The position numbers and the translations under genes were made by a program. DNA of 64,000 nucleotides. Origin: Lethocerus indicus (taxonomy: Eukaryota; Arthropoda; Insecta; Hemiptera; Belostomatidae). The notes under the pieces are model-generated. The model was not told the DNA's origin and searched no databases. It worked only from the letters and a program-made list of their open reading frames with translations. The DNA is taken from positions 2,108,001 to 2,172,000 of the forward strand of contig JACDQD010000004.1 of NCBI GenBank assembly GCA_019843655.1. Reading direction: 5' to 3'. Below, in pieces: positions 11,891-23,124 of this stretch. Position 1 is the first letter of the stretch, and each line of letters starts with the position of its first letter.

Positions 11891-12148
11891 CACGTGGTAT
11901 CTCCCCGTACCCGACTCAAAAGTGCCGACTTGAAACGAAAATTTGGACTTTTAAGACCATTACTAAAACGGACATCAAAATTGACCTCAAGTAACAAACT
12001 CACAACATACAAAGCGATACTTAAATTCCAGTCAAAAGTCCTTCGTACCATCCTTAATGCTCCCCGGTATGAAAAAATATACATGCATCAATTGTACCCA
12101 TGACTGTAAAGTTGATTGTGCAAAAATAAAAGTTTAAGGAAAAAAAAC
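11891..12148 (+). pseudogene. Jockey-like LINE 3' end, internally deleted
   Basis: A plus-strand frame reads KLTTYKAILK joined directly to FQSKVLRTILNAP. In Jockey-clade reverse transcriptases these blocks are separated by about 25 residues that include WTYG, so an internal deletion is evident. After a stop comes a short 3' UTR with GTTGATTGTGCAAAAATAAA and an A-rich tail at 12139-12147, as expected of a retroposed LINE end. The same 3' end occurs inverted at 48884-49260. The element is 5'-truncated and dead. Confidence 0.7.
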
Positions 12149-12149
12149 A

Positions 12150-15100
12150 TATTATGTGGGTCACTTGGGCATGATGGATTCATGTAGGCGACAGTGTGGG
12201 CCAACAGCGGTCACGAGTATCGCGATACTAATGGCGTTTCAGTGTCTTTTAACAGTGTTCATTTTTAGTAAAAGTATTCCTTCACGTTGAAATTTACAGT
12301 TTCTAATATCATACGCCTATGAAATCGTTCAAGCGACAGATGTGTGAAACCTCGACTCGAAAACGGTCGTAACGGGCATTGTTAACCGTTTAAATTAATT
12401 AAGGGGAAAAATCAGAAATTAAATGACGTCCTCAGTGGGGACATGTCGCCAATGTTGGCAATGACCAACCCCTGGGGCTCGCGAAATTCTTGACCAACTT
12501 AGACCGAATCGGCCCGGCCTCGACATTAGGCCTGCGTGGCACAATTCGTTTTTCCAAATTGATCTCAAACCAGCTCCGCCAAATTGACGGCTTCAATCGG
12601 ACAAAGATTTATATATATGTGTGTATTTTCTCTTATCTCTACCCCGTAATTACAGTTAAACTTGCCCAACTTACCCCGTTTATTTTCGCCTAGGTATTCC
12701 ACCTCGGTATTTACCGCCGGGTAAAACTTTTTATCTTCGGACGGGAATTTTTTAGAAAAAAATTCAGTATCGTCCGGCCCCATATCGGATAATTATTCGG
12801 TGTTTATGTCACCTCAACGGCGCCCCCCTCAACACCCGGTCTACGGTTGGGCTGACCTCCAAACGCGCCCGGAATTTATGTGCCAAATATGGCCAATTAA
12901 CGCCGACCAGATACCGAGAGAGAGAGAGAGAGAGAGACGCGGATGGCCACAAAAAAAGACAGATTTGGACACCAATTCCTCCGGTTGAGTTATCCTTGTT
13001 GAATAGCGGGGCTTGTTATTATTCAGTTCCACAGCCGGGATTCGAACCCCCTCCTCCTACAATTTATGTTAATTCCGAAATCTTCAACAATGAAACGAGG
13101 TATATTGAAGAATCTATTATGGTAAGACAGGCCTCGAATAGGGGGGATAAGGTGCAGTTCTATTCATGGCTAATATACATCGGAATATTCATTTTATCCT
13201 AATAAAAATTCTGTATGCTGTAAGAAATATTTCGAATGATTTCTGTTGAAATTATGAACTGCCAATTCGGCAATTAGGTAGAAATAATTATCGATTTAAA
13301 TTGTTCTAAATCTATGTGAAATTTATGTAAAAACTGATACTCAATTGTTCGTTATGTTTATTCTAAAATTTTGATGTTAAAATAATAACGCCCGTCAACT
13401 AATCTTCTGCAATTCCTATTTCAGAAACTATCCCACTATGGGGAATCATTCCCGGCATACTTCTGTTCGCCGGACGACCGTGTAATGGATTCTTGGCCTT
13501 GGAAGATTTGTGGAAGTGAGATGGTAACCTTATATAAGAGAGTTCTTCACAAATATTTATCATAACCATTAAGTATTTACAGTGTCGTTAAATTCCGGCG
13601 ATAATTCAATACGCCGGACTGAATCTTACATCAATCGCTAATTTCAGCATTATGTATAAGTGAAACGCAATTTTTGTTGAATAACTGAGCAGTTTTTTTT
13701 TCGGCGATAATTACTTTTGCCCCCTTTGCTTTGCCTGACTTCATTCAGCTCCGGCTACTTCCGAATTTCCCTCCAATTTCCTCATACGAAACTAACCCGA
13801 TTATGCCTTCGCCTTCTTCACTTTCCGTTAGCAATATATTTGTACCTTTTTTCCTTATCAACAATTGAAGGAAAGTTGCAAAGAAGCAGTCGTAGAAACA
13901 GTTTTCAAGAGGTTTATGGACTTCGGGGACTTTGGAATACTCCAAAATACTAGTTTTTGGAACGGTCTCTCTTGACTCCACTACTCTGGTGGTGCTGTGT
14001 GAAAAGTGTTTTCAAAATGTAGGAGTTATAAAGTTTTTGTCAAATTTCATTTTCGTCTTTAACACAAAACACATTGCGATAGGAGGTTACTACGAGTACA
14101 TTTCCCATTAGCAGCTTTTTTGCGCCGATTAGCCGAATATTTAAATTGAACAGATAATAATAAATTACCCACCACCCGAAGACATTGAAGACATTTATCC
14201 GATTACACGCACCCATTTAACCTAATTATTTCTTAATGAACTATGTACAAGTATGGAAGTCCTTATTATGCCAAGGAATGAAAAAGTTGGTCAGTGTTAA
14301 CTTGTGAAATTTACGATTCCGCTCAACTATTTTCTCTTGACTTTTCATCAATTCCTTTTTTATTCGGATTTCCGAAGGTTATTCTTACGTTTTTTTTTTT
14401 GTAATTCGGACACAATAAATTCCACAAGTCGCATTCAATTAGAGGTACTTGGTCGAAAAAACCCTTCAGTATAATTGTACGAAAGAACAGGCCTTGGTAT
14501 CGCTCTTACGCAATTTGACGCACTGTTTCGTCGGCAGAAAACTTTCGAATTAACGGTCGAAAATTGGCCAAAAGCGAAGGGGTGGGGGGGGGGAAAAGTG
14601 AAAATTATTTATTGTGGTTTTAAGACGGTTCACTAAATTACGCCAATTCATAGTACACATCATAAATCACTAATTCAAATTTGAGATTATGCAACCAGGC
14701 AGAAGGAAGATATATTTCGTCATACTATTATTAACACGATATAAGAATAACATATTAAATTAGTATAATTTAGTGTTATAATAAATTGATATTTAAATAC
14801 AGTGGGACGGTAGTAAAGTACACATTTATGCTTACCGGAAGCGCTCCATCGATGTTGTATGCGTTGCACGTGAACGGAACACGTGACAATTATCGACACC
14901 TTAATGACGTTGGGTTTATGTCGAAACCGATCTAGGAATAGACCAGAGACGCGCGTCGTGACGGACCTTTGATAATCCGGACCCCGGCAGATCCCTTCTC
15001 TTAGCCTTTAAGTTGGACGGAATTCGATATTGAACTTATCTTATTTGACATTTCACAGTGTTCAGGCCGGTATTTGCCCGAGAGAAACGTCTCCAATTTG

Positions 15101-16220
15101 ACCGGTGTACGTCAATTAGGAGCGAGGGAAAGCCTACCGGAGCTCCTCAATTTACTAATTAGCACCTTTCTTGGGCCTAAACTCCGATCAGATAACTGTT
15201 ATCGTGGGGTTTCACTTTTAATGGCCGTAAATCTTGGGCTAACGGCGCTACGCGATTTCAATCTGTTCCGCCCGACTTCCCTCCCGGCCTAGTAGAACTT
15301 CTAGTCGAAAATTCAAACCTTCGAGTAAAATATCCAACGGACTACTACTGTCTATGGGCCCAACTTCACACTGCATGCAGATCTTAAAGTGTTGCCGTAC
15401 AAAAATGTAAAGAATTTCACTCCCGAAATACACCCCTACTATGATATCCCAAACGTTCCTTAGAGACTCCGGAAAAGAAAGTGGAAATAGGGTAAATCTT
15501 CTGCCATTTTCTACACAAACACGAAATGTCGCTTACTGTATTTTAGTTGTGACAATAAAATACTGTAAAAAATAATAAAGAGCATGAATTCAGTTCTTTC
15601 ATTAAATCCATCTGGTTGTATTGTCAGACCCAGAGAACTCGAAGATTTTCCTCGATTCCGTCAGTTTTTCTCGGTCCAATATCGATATATTTTCACCCCG
15701 CCAAACTTCGGTACTTTCCCTTCGGTCCCGCCCGTGCAATTGCAATGAAATAAATATTACGTCGGTCGATTTCACAACTCGATTGTTGGCGGATCGAAGG
15801 GGGAAACGAAAAATAAAGGCCGTTCGTTCCACGAAACGGGACTGGCCAGTCGGTCGAAAGCAGTTGCATAATGAGCCATGGGAATCGTTAATGGATAATA
15901 AAATTAATTATAAAAAACAGCGTTCGGAGGATTCGAACAAAGGATTAATTAGAGGTATTTCGAAATGGGGAAAAGGAAAGGGACTGATAAGAAGGTTTTT
16001 CAATTTACTTCAAATTCTCACAAATATATCTTCCCAGTTATACAACCAACATTCATAAGTAATATATGCCTACCAAGGCCTATTCATACTTTTACATATT
16101 AACCTGGCAAATGAGGAGATTTTTTTTTATCCATCGGTAATTGCGAATTGTTTGTGTATATTAGTTTAAGAAAATGTCATAATAGAATTGCACACTTTTA
16201 GAAATAAGTAAGAATCTTGA
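12150..16220. other. Long stretch without a recognised gene
   Basis: Short open frames only. A (GA)n run lies at 12917-12936 and G homopolymers near 14583. At 14804 TACAGTGGGACGGTAGTAAA resembles a DNA-transposon terminus, but no matching second end was found. One splice-flanked open segment is listed separately at 13425-13515. The 145-codon frame at 15621-16058 (plus) has no motif I recognise and no clear coding signature. Confidence 0.45.
13425..13515 (+). CDS. Candidate internal exon, unproven
   Basis: A pyrimidine-containing acceptor (CAATTCCTATTTCAG) precedes this 91-base segment and a GTGAGAT donor follows it. Read from its first base it is open (KLSHYGESF ... SWPWKICG). One other frame is also open, so the coding signal is weak. 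In the first reading it starts at a codon boundary and ends one base into a codon, which would be phase-compatible with the candidate exon at 40086-40192. I do not recognise the peptide. It could easily be chance, as such segments are expected several times in a window this size. Confidence 0.2.
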
Positions 16221-16235
16221 AACAACGTAATTATG

Positions 16236-16673
16236 TTTCGTAACATACATGTTTTGTGGTCCGCGAGGGGTTGGAATGCCGTAGGTTTGTGGTGTTTCTG
16301 TCTCCTCTCGCCGGTCTGGTCTTTTGCTAGACCGGTTTCGGCCGCTCGCCATCTTCAGTAGCCGCTACTGTTAGTCAGTGTTGCGGCACTTTGGACGTTT
16401 TTCGGGCATCCTCATAGCCGATGTCACTTGTACTGTCAGGTCTAAAGTCAAGTCAAAAATCTACAACATTAAACGAATCGAAAACACTCTGCTAATATTT
16501 CCCATTATGCTACGATCATGTATATTTAAAAAAAAAACCAATGTTCAAGTGACAGTGACAGTGCAGTGAGGATGCCCGAAAAACGTCCAAAGTGCCAACA
16601 GTGACTGAACGCCGCTACTGAAGATGGCGAGCAGCCGAAACCGGTCTACCTGTGACAGAAACTCCACAAACCA
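16236..16673. mobile_element. FB foldback element, near-complete
   Basis: The left arm (about 16236-16445) carries GTGGTCCGCGAGGGGTTGG, CCTCTCGCCGG, CTAGACCGGTTTCGG, CCATCTTCAGTAG and TTTTTCGGGCATCCTCA. The right arm (about 16540-16673) is its reverse complement, with a loop of about 100 bases between them. Flanks read ACGTAATTATG on the left and ACGAAATTATG on the right, a probable 11-base target duplication with one mismatch. Both arms share GGACGTTTTTCGGG, where other copies have GGATG. There is no open frame of interest. Confidence 0.85.
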
Positions 16674-17053
16674 ACGAAATTATGGTTTAGAAATATTTTT
16701 GAATTAAAAAAAAAATAACTTTTTTCACCTGCCTGAAATTTGGTGATTTGTATAAAGTTTCATTTCGTTAAAAGTAAAATGCGGTTGGAAAATGTGTCGG
16801 TACTTCTTGAATTGAATTAAAAGCTTCATTTCTCCCGGTTTTTCTGTCAACTCCTTTTTTTTTTTGGAACGTCACGCCCTTACGAGTCTCGGGAGCTTTG
16901 AACTTCAAAAGTCCAAGAAGGGATCTGTATATCTACGAGCTATTAACGGGCCATTGTTCCAAACAGTGTTTACAGTCTTGTTAACCGTCTTCAAACCTCT
17001 CTTCCTCGTTAGCGGGCACTAATTCATAAATGTGAACAATGATGATGTTTTAT

Positions 17054-17082
17054 ATAGATATATATATATATATATATATATG
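17054..17082. repeat. (TA)n microsatellite
   Basis: An almost pure AT dinucleotide run of about 28 bases. Confidence 0.9.
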
Positions 17083-17508
17083 CATAAAAAGTATGGGCGA
17101 ATTTGAATAATTCTGAGATTTCGCGTAATAGCTGGATATTATTTGTAATGACCGACCGTTTTTGAGACGGATCGTTATTAATAAAAATGGAGCGGCTGTT
17201 ATTATTAATCATCGGAAAACGCCGGCCATTATGCGTAATATCCTCTAACTATTGGGAAAGAGGAAACTGGTCGGATAAAAATTGACTTGAAATTCTAATA
17301 TTATTCCCTATCGTAGTTTAGAACCGGATAGATGAGTCAAGTATTAGAGAATTCTCTTGGGTTCCCGTTTGTTACGATTATAACAAAAAAAAAAAAATGC
17401 TTATTTTGCGTAGGTTTATCATGTATGAAACGAGAAAAATCTATTCATTAATTTGTCTTTTCATTGCGTAATTACAATAAATTACAACAATAACGTACTA
17501 CGAAAGGT

Positions 17509-17681
17509 GTACGTGTTTCTGTCTCCTCTCGCCGGTCTCGTCTTTTGCTAGACACGTTTCGGCCGCTCGCCGTCTTCAGTAGCGGTGTCAGTCACTGTAC
17601 AGTTCAAGAGTGACAGTGACAGTGCGTCCAGAGTACCAACAGTGACAGAAACACGGCTACTGAAGGTGGCGAACGGCCGAC
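17509..17681. mobile_element. FB foldback element, both arms shortened
   Basis: The left arm runs from GTGTTTCTGTCTCCTCTCGC to GTCAGTCACTG. The right arm runs from GTGACAGTGACAGTGCGTCC to GGCGAACGGCCGA and stops within the ACCGGT core. The loop is almost absent. Outer arm ends are missing and I see no clear target duplication. Confidence 0.8.
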
Positions 17682-17689
17682 TTCTACTA

Positions 17690-20600
17690 CAACCAGACAG
17701 CTCTTAGTTACTATTCATTTCTGAAATTCCTCTACCATTTTAAACTCTCTTCTTTTTCCGATAAACAGACGAGAAATTAGGTATGGACGAAAAAAGGGGG
17801 TATGTTAAACTAATTTCACAGTAATTTGTATACTGCTTTTGAACAGATTCGAAAGAATAATTGTCTCCGTTTTATGTTTAGAAGGTTACACAGATAGGAA
17901 ATTGGTAAAATGTATAAAGGCCGGGATTGTATTATACCGCAAATTGTTTTAAGGCAAGCTTACGTTTGTATCGAATCCTAATATCGATGAATATTTGTAT
18001 TAATTGTCCGTTTGTCTGTTTTTCGATTATTCCCCGAATAATCTGCGGAATAATCTGGCGCGTATGTATAATTACTGCGGCCCCCACTGTAATCATTGTG
18101 CCCGTTCGGCTTACCCGGACAATTTTCTAATATCAAATATTGTTCCCTTCCCCTTCTCTGGAAATCGTTCTTTCAATTGATCGCGAGTGTCATTGAAAAT
18201 CGGGCTTTGATCCCGCCGGGCCCCCCCCCGCGTTTTATTAATTGGAACAACGGTATCGAATAGCCTTTTGGATTGTTGAAAATGAAAGGGGACGCTTGAT
18301 AGTCTGGCCGGGGGGGGGGAAATTCGCCATTCGCCAATTGTTCATGTGGCGAATTTATTGCAGAATAAATACGAACGAAATTGTTTGTTCGCCCACCTTT
18401 CCCACCTAAAGTAATTGGCTAAGTCGACGCAACATAAAGTCCTGACAAACAAAAAAAACGTTTCTGAACTTCGACGGAGGGACATTCTTCCCTGGACCGA
18501 TAACGCAATCTATGTCCGTCGTCCGTCCCGATTATTTAACCGGGCTACTTAATTACGCTTTCAATATTCAGTAGTCGGTATATTCAAATATACCATTGAA
18601 TACGACCGAGCGACAAACGGCCGGAGCCACTCCTATCTAATAATGGATGTCTTCGTCTTAGACAGGTCGTTAATCATAGGTCTAGTTGAGGGTTTTCTTT
18701 TTACGTTTTGAGTTATTCAAATTTCGAATGAGAATTGAAGCGGATTGAATCCGAGCTCTTACATATTGTTTCCGATTTTCAAAAGTTTTCAAATTGGATT
18801 TTCTTCTGGCTTACGCCGACAGGAAAAGTCACGTCGAGTCGGAGGATTTTCGTCCCGCTAATTTGGTCCTTACCGCCGATTTTGTTCGAGGTCCCCCTGT
18901 GCGTCATTCGTGCGGCATGACGAGGCAGTTATCTATCGTTTTTTCGTTATATACCTAGTATATATGCTAAGCATCGTGTAAATGAAAAGGTTGTATTGTT
19001 TCCTCAATCTTACCCTACTAACTTTAACCGATTTTTCTTTGGACTTATGTAAGAATTCCTAGTTTCGTTGCTCTTCTAAAATTTCTTAGGCGAGAGGCCT
19101 AGAGGAATTCAGATCGACGACAATTTTATTGGCAGTGAGGACGCAATTACAAATTGGACACGACCGTTTCTACAGTTTTTGGAGTCTACCGAAATTTTTT
19201 CGCGGCTTTAAGTAGACATTAAAGGATTCATTCCACGAGTTAGGCGAAAGCCCCCTCGTCTCGTTAAAAAATTAATTGAAAACCCGCCCATTAGGACCTC
19301 CCTCCTCACCCACCCTCCCCCTTCATCTCGGCAGTCCCCGACCTGCGTGTATATAGCTCCTTTAACCGGAAAGAAGAAGAAGTTGCCAGAATTTGCCGAA
19401 AAAAAAACTTTCCCTAACCGCGCGAAACTAATTGAGCGACTGACTTATTTCACACATACACAAAAAAAAATGGAAAGTTATCCACGAAATATCTCGGAGA
19501 GTCGTTTTCGACTGCGGAACGCCAGTATGTATAACGGTACTTGATTTTCGGCATAATAAATATCAATAGCGCGGTGTTAACCTTCACCCGAGTAGTTCGC
19601 ACAGCGCGCACCGAAAAAAAAACCAAAAAAAAAAAATACGGACCACTGACTTTTATGAGTCTGCCCCATCCACATGTAAAAATTCCGTTTCATGGGGCTA
19701 ATATGTTTCTTTTGTTTTTTTGTTGTTGGGGAAGGACCCCGCCGCGAGGATGCATTCACTCCCGAAACTGTACGTTCTCATCATTTAACCCGAATTAATT
19801 CTTTTGTTATATATATATATCTATATATAAATGAAATTCTTCAAGGTTTCATTTATTTTAGGCCGGAACGAACATAACCCACTACCGAGTTGCGGGTCGA
19901 TTCTTGGCGAAACTTCAGGCTTTTTCAGGCTGAAATAATGCTTGCGGACAGTTGAAATTGACTCATATTTCCTTCATATTTGTTGAGATTTTAAACAATT
20001 TTTAAACATTTAACAGAAGCCTAGAAGTGCGATAGTGGGCTCCCGGTCCGGGTTTTCCTGGACGGTATTCTCGGACGACGAGTCATCAGAAGGGAGGGTT
20101 CAGCTTTCAGTCGGATGACCTTTCCCGGTCTTACTATTAGTTATTCCTCTAGTCATGTCTGTCGGGGGGAAATTTCTTTCGGCCGCCCGGTCGTCCGACG
20201 ATGAATCAAACGTCGTCTAATAATCGGTCGTTGTTGTCGGCCCGCCAGAAACACGAAAGATAATTCTTTCAGGATGAGAATTGTTAACGGAGTGTAGGGT
20301 ACATTCGGTATTTGTCACGACCATTGTCTATATGACAGAACTACACGGGTTAGTTTAGACCGGACAGATGCCTGGGCTTTGAGTCTAACAGACGGATATT
20401 CAACTGTATATTGAATCATGTTCATTTGCCTACATTAGGCAATATGGTAAATGATATCCAAATATATTCTACCTACTGGAGATATCTTTCCGAGAGACGT
20501 CGGTCTAGGACGGCCGCCGCAAATAATTACCGAAATAATTGCTCTACGGGTCCGGTGTGGGGGAAAAAACGGAGCGAAATTAAAATTTCATTTCCATTCG

Positions 20601-21450
20601 TAATTTGGTTTTCGTTCGAATTAATAATTAACGAAAATGGGTCGGTGGCAAAAAAATGCAGCAGCGTCATCATCGGTTTCCTTCGATCCCGGGTGAATTT
20701 TTTAAAAATTCACAGAAATGCACTATCGTAAAAAACGCTTCCAATCGGAGGACATTTTAAATACCCTATTGTCGAATTCTAACCGCCGCTGTAAAGGACT
20801 GCAACTAAAACTAAATTAGTTACCGATCACGTCCAATTCCAGGCTATGATTCCTATTTGATTCCGATAAAATTACCGAGGGTTATGGAAAAAAGGCGATC
20901 CAGGGCGATCCAGAAGGGGGATTGACGTCCTGGAAGGACTTCTTGCTGAAGAGGACTCCGTCAAGTGGGCGAAGAGGATGCAGAAGATCGGGAGGAATAG
21001 CGCTCAAGAATATACGCTGCATTTTTTGTTCACAATTTGGGAATTTTTTCAGAATTTAACTGACGCAAATTTCCGAGATTTGCTCTCGTTCCCCGTCCTA
21101 ATCCACTCCTCCGCTAAAAGGAAGGGTGAGATCTTTATAATGAGATCTAGGATCTAGCATCCGGCCCTAAGCCAACACTATTATCACGGACTATATTGGG
21201 CCAAACGTTGGGCGTGATCGACAAAATAAATCTTAACGTGGTCGGGATTCGGAAAAGTCGTAATTGATCTATTGTATTCGGTCGTTCGTCCGGATTTACG
21301 ACGTAAGCCATGAGAACCTCGGCTTCCGGACTGCTGAAGATTTTCCGGGAATTGAGCCTCCGTTGGATTTTCGCCTTGAGACCATTTCTAGGTGAAAGGA
21401 ACACTTATTTTCCCAAAGGGCGGCGGGTGGGTGGCGGGGGATGAGGAGGG
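17690..21450. other. Long stretch without a recognised gene
   Basis: This interval holds short open frames, G/C homopolymers near 18220 and 18312, an AT run near 19810 and an A run near 19622. A 95-codon stop-free plus-strand stretch (20870-21154, with no start codon near its beginning) includes GIDVLEGLLAEEDSVKWAKR and looks more protein-like than its surroundings. A second overlapping frame is open as well, and I do not recognise either product. Confidence 0.4.
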
Positions 21451-21457
21451 AGGAGTT

Positions 21458-21693
21458 CTAATAATAACGTTTCGGACATAAATTATATGAAATATGTTCT
21501 TCGTGGTGGGCATATTTTCAACGCATAATTCGGTTCCGCGAACATAGTGGGGGGAACGTTAGAATGATTAGTCGCGAATTAATTATTTGCGTCACGTAAA
21601 CTTTGGCAAAAACAAACATGAAATAATTACTACCCCGAGTTTTTGCCGCAGAAAGTAACTGACTACAAACCTTTGTTCTTATACGAAACGACT
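21458..21693 (+). repeat. Dispersed repeat R2, copy 2
   Basis: The second copy of the repeat at 11684-11890, in the same orientation and about 9.8 kb away. It carries a small extra segment near 21625-21660 (CCCCGAGTTTTTGCCGCAG) that is absent from the first copy. Here it is not followed by the Jockey-like fragment, so the two are independent elements. Confidence 0.75.
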
Positions 21694-21890
21694 ATTATCA
21701 TTTAGTTACTTGATGACTTTAGTCTATTTACTCCGCCATTTCTCCGCCTCGTACTATTATAATTTGTTCCTGTTTTCGCAGATATTTATGAATTGTCGAC
21801 CGAAAATACAATTGGCAAAAATTACAGACCGTTCTCCGGCCCACTAGTGCGGTAAATAATTAAATAACGTAATTTTATTATGAACGATAT

Positions 21891-22026
21891 ACCGTAGATT
21901 TGTTGTATTTCTGCCTCCTCTCGCTGGTTTGGTCTTTTGCTAGCAGCCGAAACCGGTCTAGCGAAACACAACAAATCTACGGTATTCCAACCCCTGGCGG
22001 ACCACAAAACAGGTACGTTAAACTAA
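21891..22026. mobile_element. FB foldback element, loop deleted, target duplication kept
   Basis: Left arm ACCGTAGATTTGTTG...GGTCTTTTGCTAG passes directly into right arm AGCAGCCGAAACCGG...CACAACAAATCTACGG. It continues to the outer terminus GGTACGTTAAACTA on the right only. Flanks are GAACGATAT and GAATGATAT, a 9-base target duplication with one mismatch. Both arms share the private variant GATTTGTTGT. The left outer terminus is missing. Confidence 0.85.
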
Positions 22027-22029
22027 GAA

Positions 22030-23010
22030 TGATATATTTAAATCTCGTTAATGAAATATCAATCTCCAAACAGAAATTAACCCTAGTAGCATTAGGGTCG
22101 GCATCCGGTACATTTAAAGGCGACTCAGTAAGATTAAATGAAATAAAATACCTTTCGTTTTAATAATTTTTCAAAATATGTTGCAAGTGAAAACATTTTG
22201 GGAAAAAGTTAAAAATGCGAATTGTTAATTGCCCGATTACATATTAGAATTTTACATATTAGTATCATCTTCAGCACGCCTTTACACCCCATTAATGCAG
22301 GCAAGTTGTTAATATTTTAATTGGACCCGTTGTTGCAATTCCATTTAACAATTAAGGTATTATAATTTTTTCATTCCGGTATTAAAAATTGAAATGTCCC
22401 TCGGCTTCGGCCGATTCATAAAAGGAGCTGGCGATTATAATTCAGGAGGCGGAGTTCATTAAATGTGCATTTTGGGGCCCCCGGGCCCGCCCGATGAGAG
22501 ACTTCTTTTAAAACTCGGTTTAACTGTGTCACTCGGACTTGGATATCCACCGAATATAAATCAACGTCCTCTCGTCGTCCTTTTTTCTCTTCCCTGTGCC
22601 CGGGCCGCGGGTGGAGGGGAGGGGTTGATACGGGGACGGACAGGAGTTGCGAAAATAGACCCATTTTTACGACTTAGCAGTAAAAGGAGTCACCGAGTGT
22701 CCGATGATCGGTCCCCAAGGAAGGATGTTCAGGAATAATCGGGAGGAAACCGACAATGCTCAGGGCTCTCCAGAGATAATTCTTCAACCCCCCCCGGAGA
22801 TAATTTTAGTTAAGGGTACATTAATTTATAGGTAATCGAGGGGGGCGATAACGTGAAATATTTTCAAGAAGAAGAAATATGCGAAAATCAACAATGCTTC
22901 GTGGAGGAATTAAAGGATACAAATAGATGTTACAGTCTACACAGCAATCGGAAGATTTACCACAAAGAAATAAGATAATTGTTGTTAGGAATTTCTTGAT
23001 ATAATGTTGA
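22030..23010. other. No gene recognised
   Basis: Short frames on both strands without motifs. The GC-rich minus frame at 22416-22664 (82 codons) has no recognisable domain. I see nothing else. Confidence 0.45.
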
Positions 23011-23013
23011 AAA

Positions 23014-23120
23014 CAGTGCAGTGAGGATGTCCGAAAAACATCCAAAGTGCCACGACAGTGACTGACACCGCTGCTGAAGATGGCGAGCGGCCGAAACCGG
23101 TCTAGCAAAAGACCGAACCA
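23014..23120. mobile_element. FB foldback half-copy, right arm
   Basis: CAGTGCAGTGAGGATGTCCG leads through ACATCCAAAGTGCC and CTGAAGATGGCGAGCGGCC to CCGGTCTAGCAAAAGACC. This is only the right arm of the FB family, ending before the AGACAGAAACAC block. Confidence 0.8.
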
Positions 23121-23124
23121 TTTC

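Noticed and set aside
13020..13066. Possible tRNA T-arm (GGGATTCGAACCCCC)
   Set aside because: The stem does not pair properly in either orientation and no acceptor stem, D-arm or anticodon arm could be laid out.
14804..14835. Transposon terminus-like ACAGTGGGACGGTAGTAAAG
   Set aside because: No matching inverted end was found within a few kilobases; the similar string near 44725 is too weak.
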